A DNA stretch of 64,000 nt, from assembly GCA_002633005.1 (NCBI GenBank), contig NMRA01000461.1, positions 1-64,000 on the forward strand, in the 5' to 3' direction. Shown one piece after another: positions 24,714 to 39,800 of the stretch (positions are counted from its first letter, which is position 1; each line of letters starts with the position of its first letter). Source of the DNA: Phoronis australis (lineage: Eukaryota; Phoronida; Phoronidae). The position numbers and the translations under genes are program-made. Below the pieces are notes generated by a model. That model saw only the letters and a list, made by a program, of their open reading frames with translations. It searched no databases and had not been told where the DNA came from.

Positions 24714-24769
<56 letters not shown>

Positions 24770-24774
24770 TATAT

Positions 24775-24811
<37 letters not shown>

Positions 24812-27800
24812 GGGAGTTTTTGACCCACCTTTCCTTACGCTTCATGTGTAACATTCAGGTTTCCATAGAAGCATATATGACTGCCAATTAAGTCCAGGAA
24901 ACAGTTAGCGATGACTGAGTTTCTGCATGTGCATTTTACAAGGGAAATCTGAGGCCACGAAAATACCCGAGGTGAACGCATTCAGAAGTAAACTGCCGGC
25001 ACACGAAAAAAGCAAACGATGTCCTGAGAAAGTGGCCTAATATACATTGGTGCTGTAACTACAAAGCATAAATTGATATTGTTTAATTTCAGAGGGGAAC
25101 TATTGCACACGAAATAGGACACGCTTTGGGGTTCTACCACGAGCAGTCAAGATACGACAGAGACAAATTTGTGGAAATCCTTTGGGACAACATTACCCCC
25201 GGAAAAGAGGGAAACTTTGGCAAGACGTCTGAAGAGCCGCATGTTTTCATAGAATATGATCTTCAAAGCATTATGCACTATGGATTGTATGTAAGTTGGG
25301 AACATCTGCAGCGTTCTACATCAGGTTATGTGGGACCCTCGAAAAATGGCCGAATTTGGCAGCTGACGTTGTAACATCATATCTTAAAAATGGCTGTTCT
25401 TCAATAGGCTGTTAAAATTTTTTAAAAAATTTTGCACATTCAAAGGCCATGAAAAACTAAAATCACCCAAAAATTGGGCAATATTTTGCCGGCATTCTCA
25501 AGAAGTTACTTATCCGTTTTATGGGATAGAAGTCAATGCTCCATAAGCGAAGATTTGTTGCTGCAAGTGCTTCGCGAGTTTCTTACGTTTAGGGAACTCA
25601 ACCATTGGCTCACACAACGGAAACTCATTGAAAACATATTTCTTCCGTAGGACTTCATCTTGTGTTGTTCCACGATAGACAGCAAACTATTCAAAACGGG
25701 AAATCCAGCCCAAAATAATAAACTTTGTAAATCACAAGGCGTGCCTCTATAGCAAAGTACTTATAGGCATTCCCTTAATTGGTCACCTACGCATGCGTAA
25801 ACGAAAGGGTGAAGTGATGACAAGGCGAATTAAGCTTTGCGGAAAAAGACGGAAATAGCCCTTAACACCACAATAATGGACATTTCCGGTATAGCGGCGG
25901 CCTAACTTTCCTGATAGATAGCGCTAAGGTCTTTGTAAGCTTATGTTCACGTGTCTTGTCAAGAACTTAAAGAAAGTTGGATAGAGGGATCTCTCAGATT
26001 AAACAAATCCTCGCAACCATCACGTGATTAACTGTAGCACATTTTGCCAATTCACGCAAAAATGAGCTTAAACATTCCCGCTAAAAATTCACCGCAGTTC
26101 TTTATTTGAGATCTGGTTTGTCGGTGCTCTGTACATGTACAGTCGCTAACTGGAGCAATGGCACAAATCACCACAGTAATCGGAAAGTGACGATTTTGGT
26201 CAGCACTCACGGAGCGTATTAACTGTACACAGCCAGATATTTCATGTAATTAGTTTTGCGCAAAATCGGAGCATTTTTCAAAATTCCATTTTTGAACAAC
26301 CTAGTAATTAAGTTTTGCTGGGATTTTATTTGAAATCCAGGTGTAAACTGTTCCATTGTGTTACTTAAGCGAGGAATGTAAACATTTCCAGATCGGTTAT
26401 GAGTAACGTGACACAGAATTTATATTTTAAATTTAAAAGTAAGTTATTTTGCTTTCACAACTGCGATAAGACGTGACATAACTGCACACAACAGGTTCAT
26501 TCGTGTTCGTTTTTGTTCAGGTTTTATCGAGGTAAATCTTCAGCAAGATCGATTAGTCAGATCTTCTCTGGAGTCACTTCCTGTATCGACCTTGCCTAAG
26601 CCATGCATGTATGGGTGTGACCAGTTTTTCACAAAAACTGGAACTCACTTCTAATCTAAGGTACACACTGGAGCCAATATCATCGCCATAGGTCAAGGGG
26701 TCAGAATACTTGACATCGTAAACCGCCAAAAGACATTAAGAAAAAAAATGCTTGTGGCCTGATGTCATGTACGGTGCATCAGATGAGTGCAAGCTTCATA
26801 GTTGGGCCCAATGCACCAAACACCTGAGCTAAAAGACTTAACTTTTTTTGCATTTTGCTTTAGGGATTCTCCAAGAACGGCAAGCCAACCATCAAAGTGA
26901 AGCGACAAGAGCTGTCGTTCTTACCGGGAAATCGTGATGGACTGACGTTTTATGACGCAAAGCTAGCCAACATCGTTTACAAATGCGACGGTTTGTTTAT
27001 CTCCTTTTTAACCTTTCACCTTGGCATCCCAGTCCATTCACAGTGTTACAATATCATAAGCGGACCCAAGGGGTAAAGAGTGTCCAGACCACCTTTCTTC
27101 CCTTGATTTTAGTGATATGAAATCTAGAATTTTCAAACTGTTAACGTGACACCTTCTTTGCAAAAATCCTTGATCCGACCAGTCTCCTTTTTAAATAACC
27201 TGGATCTGACCCTAAGTATACCCTCAGTGGATGCTTTCCCAGTATTTTCAATTCGTCACAAGAAAACAATGCCGAGTTTAGATTCAAGTATCCCTTTGAT
27301 CTTATTGACCGTACGGTACATGTACGTTTGTTGTCCCCCTACGGCGATAAAGCGATGGCTCTTGCCCTCGGTATACTTTAGTGTACAGTGTAAATGAAGT
27401 GAGGTATATTTTTCAGCGTAACGGATATGACAAATGAAACGCAGTGCTGCAAACATCTGTATGATTAATTAAGTAATACATCTATTGTGTTATCCAAATT
27501 CGTCATTATTCAGAAATTTCGTCATGTTGCGCTGACTGAAAAGAAACTAGAGTGAAGCCTTTCATTCTCATGAAATAGGTCGAAGATGGGTTTCGAATGT
27601 TCTTGCAGTCTTGCACGCACTACCTTTGACTTAGGTTGATAAGGGAAATAGGATCATATCACGGCACTGAATATTACGAGGCCGACTTTGAAACTAAAGG
27701 GGTCGACTTTGAAACTAAAGGGGAGAGTTGCAACTATGACTAATATCATAGCACATAAAATAACTTAGACACAACGTGTTTTACAATTGTCTCGGGNTAT

Positions 27801-30800
27801 GATTAATTAAGTAATACATCTATTGTGTTATCCAAATTCGTCATTATTCAGAAATTTCGTCATGTTGCGCTGACTGAAAAGAAACTAGAGTGAAGCCTTT
27901 CATTCTCATGAAATAGGTCGAAGATGGGTTTCGAATGTTCTTGCAGTCTTGCACGCACTACCTTTGACTTAGGTTGATAAGGGAAATAGGATCATATCAC
28001 GGCACTGAATATTACGAGGCCGACTTTGAAACTAAAAGGGTCGACTCTATTTCATTTTTAGCCAGCTAAAAGGGGAGAGTTGCAACTATGACTAATATCA
28101 TAGCACATAAAATAACTTAGACACAACGTGTTTTACTATTGTCTCGGGGTAACCTGGCGAATACTGCCAACCCAAGCAGACGACATGTTGGATCTTACTC
28201 ACTGTGTTTATTAAGGGAAGGAATGAGCGCTTTGACATGCATGACTTCTTTTACCCGCCTATCGTCCCAGTTCCTTTTCTCATCTCAGAATCTCAACATT
28301 GTCATTCTTGAAGCTGTGAGCACATGAATGGAGAGAGTCTCCTCCTCGGCTTATAATATCACCTCCGTTCATGTGTTCACAGCTTCAATAATGAAATGAC
28401 ACGAAGACGGCATATAACAATCCATATGTACCAAAGCACTCAATCCCTCCCTTAACAAACACGGCGGAATTAGATCCAACATCTCGTCTGCCTGGGGTGA
28501 CAGTATCTGCCACGTGTCGCGCATCGGAAGAGCTCGTAACAGGACAAAGTTGGCATCTTCACTCTGAAGGAAGGGGATGTGAGTTACTGAAGATCTATGA
28601 CATTTTAATCAAGTAAATCCAAATGAGACGATTTAGTTCATTCCACAATTTCATATCAATAGACACATGCCTGTCGTATTAATTGGTCCATTCACAGGAG
28701 GGGTCCACTTTCACAGGGTTGCCTGAGCCAAGTGGCCCCTTACCTTCATAATTCCGGCTCTGAAGAATATTCAAGAAGGAAAATGGCTAACATTACAAAT
28801 TTTTCATGAAACCACAAAATACGCTTTTGTGAAGCGCAATAAAAACAAGCAAGATATGCGGCCTAAACAACCGAAAGCTTGGGACTGTACTTTCAAGAAC
28901 AAAATACAATTGGAGGTAATTAAAGGATGGATGAACTTGAAGAGCTATATTGTGAATGACCCATGGAGAATATTCTCAATTTTTATATGAAAAAATCGAG
29001 AATTTTTCCCAAAAAATTCAATGAACAGTAGTTCTTTCGAGAATTTTGATGATCAGTTCCTACAAATATTTTCCGTCATCGTTTAATTAGTTTTGTTATT
29101 TCGATATTTGATTTGCTGATCAAAGTGTTACGTTTACTTGTCAAACTGTATGTCTCAAAGTGACTATCTCAATGTTTTCTGAAATGTTCTGGAGTCTTTG
29201 TTTACCTCATAAACCGTAACCGACTACCGCTGGAATAAATAAAATTCGAATTAATACATAAAATACCGAAACTTTCTCGGGTTAGGACCAACCTTCACCT
29301 GGAACGTCAATATCTTCCCGTGTCCACCCTGTTGCTCTCAAGTGCAGATATCTGCACCTTAACGTGTGCGAATTGCAAAGTATTCCCATATTTTGAATTG
29401 CAACTTTGCAGAAAACTCTTGCAACCTGCAGTTAACCCAACTACGCGTTGTTTTGTTACTCTCTTGTATATTGTTTTGAAATGTGATGGCCTAACGTGTC
29501 AAAGTTTTCCTCGTACTCTACTGCAAAAGCTTATTTTACACGTTTACTGACTGATTTAAATGATGCCTATTTTTACATGTATACTGTAGCATTACTTTTA
29601 CATGTATCTTGTAAGAAATTGATAATGTTCGATGAACAGTTGAGGGATGACGTAATCTGGTAAAATGTCCATCATACAAGGCCGAGAGGCTAAATGGATG
29701 CCCAATAAGAATCGAAGGATGTGAAGCTGATGCCACCTTCGAGTCTGAAGGATAACTTGAGGGAAGGGGCAGAGGCTGCGCTCACACTGTTGTCCCGGCC
29801 ATCTCCCACTAATGCAGTCCTTCCTACTCCCATGAGAAAAACCGCGAGAGGTCTAATACATATAAGTGAATGAAAGTAGTAGCAGAACTGCGACAAACGT
29901 TGACGCTTTTACAGATAGGTGGGATATCGCATTATGCTCAAAGGTTGGTGGGAAGTTGTTCAGCTAAAGCAAAAAGTAGGAAATCACCGGAATCAGAGAA
30001 CGTGGACGTACATTTCAAGCCTGCAGATGCGCTGTCGAATATCTTACAATCCCATGTTGTCATAGTGCTGATTATTTGCAAAGTCTGAAAGATACGTCCA
30101 TAGTGAAATCACATTTTATTAGGTTTCAGGTGTGTATATCCTTTCAGATGGATGCAGGAAGACCTGCCATAATCATGGCTATCCTTTCAAGACCCCTGAC
30201 GGCCAGTGTGTCTGTAAATGCCCCTCGTTCTTGACCAAGGACTGTAACACGGTGGACGACTCTACAACAGGTACAGTGTAGTTACCGGCCACAGTAAGAA
30301 AGAAAGACGGTGGCAGAGGGTAATGACATGTTCTCTCCAAAAGTTGAGCTTACTGCAAGGCTGACCCATGAGTTACTGTTATTCAGCACGCATTCGTTTA
30401 AATAACGTTTACTTCCTCGGACGACAGAATTGTTTTCCAATAAAGTACGCAGACAAAATCTTTCCTTTACAATCTGTCCCAGTGCTATTTGAAGTAATCA
30501 TGCAGGCGGTGCTGTGACTAGGGAACCTTTGGGTCTGACAGATGTTTGATAAATTGTAGTTTAATAAACATGATGCAACTGTATTGCCTTATATATTTAC
30601 TGGGTCAGGTATCCAGTAAACGTCTTCCTATTCCACAAGCCAGGACTTAAGTGTGAAATACCAATCAGGCTAGGTCCCCAGCCCCCGATTGCCACAGGCA
30701 AAAACGAGTTAATTTATTTGGTTGGTTACTACCCTTGTAATGAACGCGTGCCGTTGAGTTAAACCCAACAATAAAATCATCACGATTTAACGATCTCAAT

Positions 30801-33800
30801 GAGGACCACTTAAAAAGTTGCAATTAGGTGGTGTTGTTTCTTTTGGAGGTGTCAGTTCTAAATTTTTTATTCAGACTGCTTGGGTGAGGGGGAAATAATG
30901 CCTTTTTTAGCGATGCCTTGCAATACCAATTACAAAATCACGCGAGTGAAAGCCGAATATTTCACGTCTACACTTGCGCCTCAATAGCGTAACGTAGCAA
31001 ATCGGCGACCACAGAAGTGATTGGTCAGTAAAGTTGAAATGTTGAATTGTGGGACAGAACTCATAAATTATTGGTAAAATTTCCATCCCATCAGCAAAGA
31101 TCTCTCGCTATTGAATGGCTAATGCCATGGGTCGGCGAAAGTAGACCGCAAGGTTAAAGGATAAACGTTACTGACTTAAGCTGCGTTTCCGGTATGAAAT
31201 TAAAATTTCGCTATCGTTTTGACTTTAAAGATTGATATAACTAGATCAATTTTGTTACATTTGTCAGTCTTATTCAACAGTTTGCATTTTGACACGGAAG
31301 AGAACGAATGTTTACTTTCTATACACCTTCAGTAACACGTACTGTGTGCGAAGGCCAATCGGGGCTTCATATAGTCGTTGGCTTTCAACGTTCTTGACCC
31401 GAAGTGCAAAGTTGTGTTCGCGGGTAATGGAGTAAGAACGCTTGGTCAATCATTAAATACAGTGTTAATGTAACGTACCTTCGTCTTCTTCTTATCAACA
31501 GATTACCCGGCATGCGGCGGTGTATATGAACTGAGTAGCCATAACCCGACAGTGACGATTACCAGTCCAAACTTTCCGAACAATTACGATTTGAACATGA
31601 CGTGTGTTTACGTCCTCAAGGTGATACTGTTATATTTACTTCCGTGCTTCCTCATTATATTTACATCAGGTAAATTTAGTCAATGTCACAATTGTTAGAT
31701 ATTCAAATATGCGAAATGAGGTAAAGCACCAGGAATGTTAAGTTCACGAAGGCAAAGTTTTATTGACTCCGATATAATCTATATAAATATTTTGATACCA
31801 ATCTAAAAGAATATTTGCGGAAAAAACTAAATTTGCTGCCACACTGTGAATCGTGGGAATAAACTTATTTTGAAGAATTTGCGGTTCTAAGAAAAAAACA
31901 TTGATCCAGGACTTCAGTTAATTTTACTTCATGCATTTTTGTATATTTAGATATTTTGTAGTCTGCTTCATAAACAGTGACCCAATAAGTCAGCAACATG
32001 TCCACTCGACTATGTCTGAAAACTAATTAAATTTCGCTCTCACAAAGATGCAAAGTCTCTAAGACTGTACGCATAAGTGTAAGGGAGATGATTCCCATAA
32101 ATTATTTCTACAACATGATGCGCGGGCCAAAGTTTTATTCCGCAATTGTGAATTGGGTTCCAAAGTTCAATTTTTTGTCTTAAGTGTAGAGTCAACTCAA
32201 AGAGTTAAAGTAATTATGCAATGATAGAAAAATTTGATAAAAACTGAAAAGACAGTTGTAAAACTTGATTTTTTTAGTTATATGTTCACTGGAGCCGAGT
32301 TGCACAAAACGTCACAATAAGGCCCGTTCATGCGAGCATTTTTGTGAAACATTTTCCAGAATCTTGGAAGTTATTTTCGTGAACGAGATGGCAGAACTGA
32401 CACCTTTGTTCACCGAAATAACACTTTTAAGGAAAAAAAAAATCTTGAAATGTTTCGGCAAAGGAACACGTATGAACCACCCTACCATTAATCGGCTCAG
32501 CTGTAGTATACTTGAACGATGTGAAAATAATGTTAATATTGCAGCTGCAGTCAGGATATCAAGGCCCAGTTGAGTTACTGTATGAATTGAGGAGAGTTTT
32601 CGAATATCTTCAGTTACCCTAGTCACCAAGAAATTTGATAGCCTCTTGCCGACCTCCTGACTTGGAGCTAATTGGTGACCGTTTGAAGTTCACTACTTAT
32701 TTGGTTTTTACAAATCAATGTTGATATTGATTTTGGTGTTGCTGTTTTGGTTGAACTTTATTTTGTCAGAAGTTTGGCAGCAGCAGAAGACGTAGCGTGA
32801 TTTCTTGGAACTAGTACAAGAGACATAACCTTTGTCTATTCAAGCTCTGTTGACTTAAAATTTGTAGGCCCAACACTCTTTTGTCTGAGGTCACGTGCCA
32901 CACATTCTTTCTGAGATGGGCATTTACTGGTCAATTTCCCAGTGTCCCGTTTTTAGGCTCCACCAAGTGGCGAACACGGAGTTCAGCTGACCTTTCACGA
33001 CTTCGAGGTGACTGGCTCAAAACAAGAATGCGACCACTTTGTACAGATCAACGCGAATCTGATTGGACAAAGAGGTGTCAAGTAAGGTTCATTGCTTTGG
33101 ACAGAATCGCGTTCCATTAACGTACGACACTCACGCAAAAAGCTAAAACGATCTCTTGTCGGTTGTTTTGCGCATCTCGCGAGTACGTGGATGAACTTAC
33201 ATTCCGGAGAGTTAGTATGCTTGTTGTACGCAGCCTGGACTAAGATTCATGAGAGTTTTGAGAAAAAAAATCAAACGGGGAAAGCGTTGGAGTCATTCAC
33301 GAGGCCAACAGAAATACACGACAGCAATGTGCTTGATTCTGGAGACTAGTTGCCTTCCATGAAAAACATTTTGCAAAATGTCACGAGCACACTTTTCACC
33401 CATAGTCTTTCAAAGAGAAATGGGGCAGTTGATGTTTGGTATGCTGACAAACCAGCTGACAATGTTTTGGTAAGAAATGAGGAAATCAAAATGGCACCGC
33501 AAAATCTTGTTCTATAAGCTAAATGCAAACCCGTGAAAACTAAACTATAATGATATACGTTGCCAGGCCACTCAGCCTTGCATATTGCCCCAAACAATTG
33601 AAACTGTTGTGAAGATCAAAATAAATTATAAACATTTAAAGAAAACCTGACGTTGAAACGTACAATTATGATGCACTGCACATCTTTTGATAATCGCAAA
33701 ATCAACCCTTCATTTTTAGTATTCTCGCAGTCATCAGGAATAGTTTTCAAATGCATCAAATTGCAGATATTCGAACAAAGTTCAGTGTGTGTGTGGTGAT

Positions 33801-36800
33801 ATCTCATCTAACAGGTATTGCGGGAGCTTTGCCAACTCACCAGATGGCGTGAATACATTCCTAGACCACAATTCCACAGAAATGATGGTGGTCTTTAACA
33901 CCAAGAACACCAACGTCGCACCAAAGAAGGGATTCAAGTTCACTGCAGTCTTTGCAACGCCGCCACCTCCTCAGACCCAGCCATCGCCCCTTCTGACATG
34001 TGACTTTGAGAACTTCAATTTATGCATTTTCACTAATGACCCCACGGCACAGTATAAGTGGGCTCCGAGAATCGTAAGGCAAAAGTTTTCATGCATTTTA
34101 ACGTTGTTTGTGTCAAAGAACATTTTGATCAATCTGGGCCCTTTTATATTCACAGCTGAAGTTGCATCCGGGTCTTTGAAAGAAATGAAAATGTATTTTT
34201 GTTTGAAACCGTGCTTGGCGTGTATCGTGACCTGTCGCCATCTTGTTCAGCATAGTCTCCAGCAGCAAACTGATACTTCATTCAATGACCAAAAACTTGT
34301 TTCATAAAAGGCGATCAGGAACTTGAGAAAAGCATATGGAGGCCTATGCACCCACACTACCCTTTCCAAAAAGATTTAGCCTCACTTCAGCAAATAGAGA
34401 ATGTACCCACCCATGACACGTAAAATGAATCGTTTTTAACTGTACTTGCGTGTCAAAAATTAGCCTTCGAATGAAACCTAAAGTCACTTCTCGTGAAAGG
34501 AGAAATCACAACCTGCGTATCAAACAAGACCTAGGTTGAGTTCTAATAAATCTCGAGAAGAAATGTAGTGTGATCATGTGGCTTGCAATGCACAGCAACA
34601 ACCTCGTCCCAATACCTAAAATGACGCTTACCGGTTTCGCCATTTGAGGAGCGGTGAGCAAGTATCCGTTCGGCTCGCCGATTGGCCACAGGCGACGTTC
34701 AAAGCTGACAATATCGACACAAACACTTGAACCTCTGCTTACTTAAATGCCAGTTCTTGAAGAAGCTCACATCCTTACGTTTTTTATGTGATTAAATTGG
34801 AGAAATTTTCCAAAACTGCTTTTAGCGCAAAACTTTACTACTTTAAGAGGCGTAGATGTTGTTGCTTGTACCATTCGTGATTTGTAAAGAGAAGACATTT
34901 TTTCCTTATCGTATGAAAGGTGATCGTGTACTTATCGTCATTTCTGTTTTAATGAAAGCACCAAAGAAATGGCCCTACTTTTGAATTCAAACATATCAAT
35001 TTTCAATTATATAATCCTGACTATTGAACAAATGCCGCTCGTTTTGATTTTTGTGTTGTACTACAGCAAATGTCAGATATAACAATAGTGCGCGTCGTAT
35101 AACAGCAAAAAAGTCGTTTAAGAACCTATTCAGCGCGTTAATGAAAAAAATACCAAGCCCTGTTTTGGCTTATTAAGAGATACTCAAATTCACTCTCCCA
35201 TCCCGATCTCGGGAACGAAATAATAATTCTGTAACCCTCGGCAATCCGCAAACGTTTGGAGGAAAAATTGAAAACTCCTTTCAAAGTCTGTTAAACGTGC
35301 AAGCGTGACCACCCACCAAAGAACATAACATGCAATTTGCGAAATAGGGATATGAGCTTTTAGTTGATTAGTACTTTTATCTTTCAAGATTGAGACCAAA
35401 CATGCATTAGCAGGCGACAGAACGTTGAAATCATCAAAACAGGGTTTAGTATCTTTTTAAGCAAAACTACGCGTTGATTAAACAAACGTGCCCCTTAATT
35501 GAACAAGCCCATTTAACGCGCAGAAAAGCCCTTTGGCGCTTCATTGTATGTTAACGGGTTTGCCCTTTTCCGTTTGTCACCACATAGCACAGTTAAAATT
35601 TATCTGCATTATGACAACAGAAAAGGTGTGAAAACGCTGTTTTTATTACGATGTAGCAAATTCTGTTATATTTGACCTGTGACAACAGTACGAAGGAAGT
35701 CACCGATGTCTGGTTGCTGACGTTTTCTCTCCTTTTCCCCATGGCTTTGACTCAGTTTGCGATCCTCATTGATATCAATGCCCGATGGACTGGCTAGGCA
35801 TTTTAACTTCGTGCTACATGTACGTGTGACGGGTACAAGTAACATAATCTTGATTTTTGAGTTTGTCGTGAGTGACGATTACAATATGTTGACCCTTTTC
35901 CAAGTCGTGGCTTCGCTGAAACCCTTAGGGGTTGATCTTAAGCAGGAAATCCAGTTGCCTTTCAGGAAGTTTGGTGTTTGTAAAAAAATGCTGTTCGGTA
36001 TCCACTTTTCATCTACCAGTTCATACTAATCGCAGGAAAAGTGTGGCTTTGGTGTAGAAACAGCTGATTTAGACTATTTTTGTAGATAGCTATAGGTGGA
36101 GCAGCTGCGAAAGATGGAAAATTGACTTGGGAGTCATTTTTAACAGACTTCGTGTTAGGTTTTTGAAGTTCAACATGCTTTTTATATTTTCAAGTTGTGT
36201 ACTGCATAAAACAGACAGTTAGAACTGCCAAGACCTGCTTTTTCAAACCAAAAACAAGCAAAAACTGCTGAGAGACAGTTTAATTATCTAAATAAATTGA
36301 CTAGGCCACTTCCAGTAAAACATACCTCTTCATTATGGGACATTTCGAACCACGCGTACATGTATGTCGTTTCTATTCACAGTACACTAAATTGCCCGGA
36401 AATGAGTTGAAAACGCACTTGAACAGGCCTGACGCGATATATAGAAGTAGACCTCATCTAAAATATTCTTGCTGTCCCCAGGTCAAAAAAGGAAATACTT
36501 ACAGTTGCAGCAACACCGGGCTGTTTCTCATGTTTTGACACCATAAGCAGCAGTGAATGGTCTTGAGTCATGTTTCAATACTTCTCTTGTAGTCCCGTAC
36601 GCCAAGCTCAAAAACAGGACCCGACCACGCCTATGAGGGAAACGTTTACCTTAGCGCGGAAGCTTCCTCCCTCAAAGAGGGTGACACAGCAAGATTGGTC
36701 TTAGCGCTTTCTAACTCGTATGGTGAGAAAAAATGATTTTTTCACTGAAGTGCATTGGTGTGTTTTTCAAAGAGAATCAGAGGAACATTGTCATTTCTCA

Positions 36801-39800
36801 GTCACAGGCATCCGCCAGATTACAGAAGGTGCCTCAAACTGATACTCAACCTCGATTGGTAACAGATGTAATAAACTCATCAAAAGTACAACATTACCGA
36901 TCAGTGAAATGATACGAATAAGAAGCAGGGGGGGAGGGTGGTGTACAGCAGCCTAACGCCTGTGGTGCACGAAATGAAGACATCAGCGTCGACGAGTTTC
37001 GAAAACTTATGAGGTAATTTTAACTTTTTGAAAATAAATACTCTCCCCAGTAAAAATGCCTCTAGAGAAAGCCGCAGCAGCCAAACCTGTTAAGAATCAT
37101 CTCCAGATACATGTATGCTTTTCCCAGAAAAAAATAACTTCCTTTGTCAACAAAAACAGAAATAAAGACAAAGGAAGTTATTACATCCGAAAATTTCAAA
37201 TTTCAGTTGATCCATTCTTGTTGTTTTATTTACCGATTTATATTCTTCATTTAATAAGTGTCACTGAATCAAGAAATAAACGCAAAAATAAAAAAAAATA
37301 TTGGTGACGTCATGAATAGATTCGGTCTCTGCAACCTACCGCTAGCCGTTGTGGTCTCGAAGTTTGAGTTCGGGTGAGTATTATGAAAAGTTGCATGTGG
37401 GTAGGGTGCAGGACGCGCGTTGTTTCAGTTTTCTCCATTCTAGGAGACCCTAAGATGGCACAGGTTTGTTCGTTGGACACGAACATGGCAATACCCGGTG
37501 AAGCAAGCTATCTGTTCAGGGGCCTTCTGTGCTCAGCACAGAGTCGTGCTTCAATGACGTTAACGTAGTTGTCTGGTACATAATGGGCATGACTAAGATT
37601 TTAGACAGTTTCCATCAGTGTTTTCGTTCAATCTTTCTGGGAAATGCATGTTATCCACATATACATCAATGCCCAATAGTAGAAATAGCGATGTATTGTA
37701 CACCGTAGGTGTCACGCAATTAGTTTGAGGTCACAACCACAGCCGGACACTGGACCGAAAAAATTGACAACTCACAACTGTACAAAATATAACTTTGGAG
37801 AAAATAAGACGAAGAAGTATCATTTGTCACAAATAAAATCCAGTGAACACCATCATAATTAAATATGATCGTTCCTGACAACGCAATCAGCATTCGAGGA
37901 AATATAATCAGTGTCTGCTGTTCGCAAATGAATGGATAAAAACCTCGGTTAGATTTACAGTTAGAGGTACACATTACTCGACAATTAAGTCTTTAAAAAT
38001 GGGATCGCAATTCAATTAAAACCTTGAATTTCTAATTTGAAAACAGGACTCTCCGAAGACTGAGTAGGCTGCGACTTGTCTTCACTCGCCGAAGAAGCCG
38101 GTGCGGGAGGGTCGAGTTCGTACGGCCTCAAACGCGCAATGTTTGCCGATATGACGAAGTCTGACACATTACCTCTTTCAGCTATGCCCTAAGAGTAGTT
38201 TTCACCCCTATCTCCATGCCCGTCTTCATAGTACTCATGAAGCTCGCTCTCTTCGAAACGTAAAGCAATTATTACTATCCGCCATTGCATATACTTTTAT
38301 TTGTCAAATGATCAACGTTTTCCACAGATGACATCTCGTGGCGGGAAACAAAAAAATCATTAAATTTTCTTTAAAATCCAAAATTCATCAATTATTTATC
38401 AATAAACTTGTTTAGTTGGATTTTATGTTTTAAAACTAACATAAGCGGTCTAAAGTCTTAAAAAGTGAAAAAATGGATTGTACGAACGCTTTTGAAAATA
38501 TTTTTGTTGACTTGAGAAGAGGAAATTTGTTCATAAGAACATAAACAGTTTGACTGATACAAACGGTCAAACATTACATGTGTGTGATAGAATGATATAC
38601 TGAAAGCATAACGGGCATTCTATTGTCACCTTTACGAATGTAAAGACACAGAACTTGACAATATTAATCTTCATGATTATCTGCGCGTATCTAATGTCCC
38701 CAGACTGTGTTATGCTGAGAATACTTTACTTAAACAAGATGTGACTGTGGAGGAGGTTGAAGGTGTACTTAAGAAAATGAAAAATAAAAAGTCATCGGGT
38801 TTAGACGGCTTTCCTCAAAAAAATTAAGAGTTTCTTTGTCTACAGGGCAGTAGTTGCAGCTCTCAATGGCCACCTTACAGAGCTGCAGAAGCATGGTATA
38901 ATCACACTTATTCCGAAAAAAAGATATATCACGCAACCTGCTAAATAATTAAAGGCCAGTATCCCTTTTTAAAACATGCTGTAATTGCTTCAGGTGTTGT
39001 AGCCCAACGAATAAAGATGGTTTTGAATAAAGTAATAATTGACGACCAGAAGGGTCTTAAGGCTGGCATATTCATCGGAGAAAATACGCGTATGCTCTAT
39101 GATATATATAGATTATTACATGGTGAAGTCAATATCCCTCGCATTCTATATGCCGAGTGGATTTTGAAGAATTATAGCCGGAGGGGCGTGAGCTCCTCGG
39201 GCGATAATGTTTTTTCGTTGAAAATTATAAACCCAGTTTGGAAAGAGGTTTCTCGATCGTTCCACGATTTACAACTAATTATAAATAATTGTATAATGGT
39301 AAACACTTTTCTTTGCAGCCATTGTGGTAACAATAATATGATGATTGGTGGCAAAACGGTATTCTGTAAGAGATGGTTTGAGAAGAGTTTTCATTTTTTT
39401 GACTGACTTGATTCATCCCTCAGGGCGACTTATTAATTATTCTGAATTATGTAAAAAGGCTGGCTTTTGTACCTCTTTTACCGATTTTTCGGCATTCACC
39501 AAGTCATTCAAAAATAGAACATAGTTTTGATTACAAACAAACTGTTGTGTTTTTTCCATTATGGTCCAAACTATATGAAGTTGTAACTAGATCACCAAAA
39601 GGCATTAATGGCTTTTATGATTTATTTGTTAAAAATCAGTACTGTAAGCATTCTTCAGAAGTATAATAGAATTTAAGCTAATTTGAGCAATGAAACCATG
39701 GATTGAGATTCCATAAATAGTGGTATTGGCAGGTGCACAAAAGCAAAATTGAGGTGTTTTGATTATATTACTGTACATAAAATTCTTACAACAAAATGGT

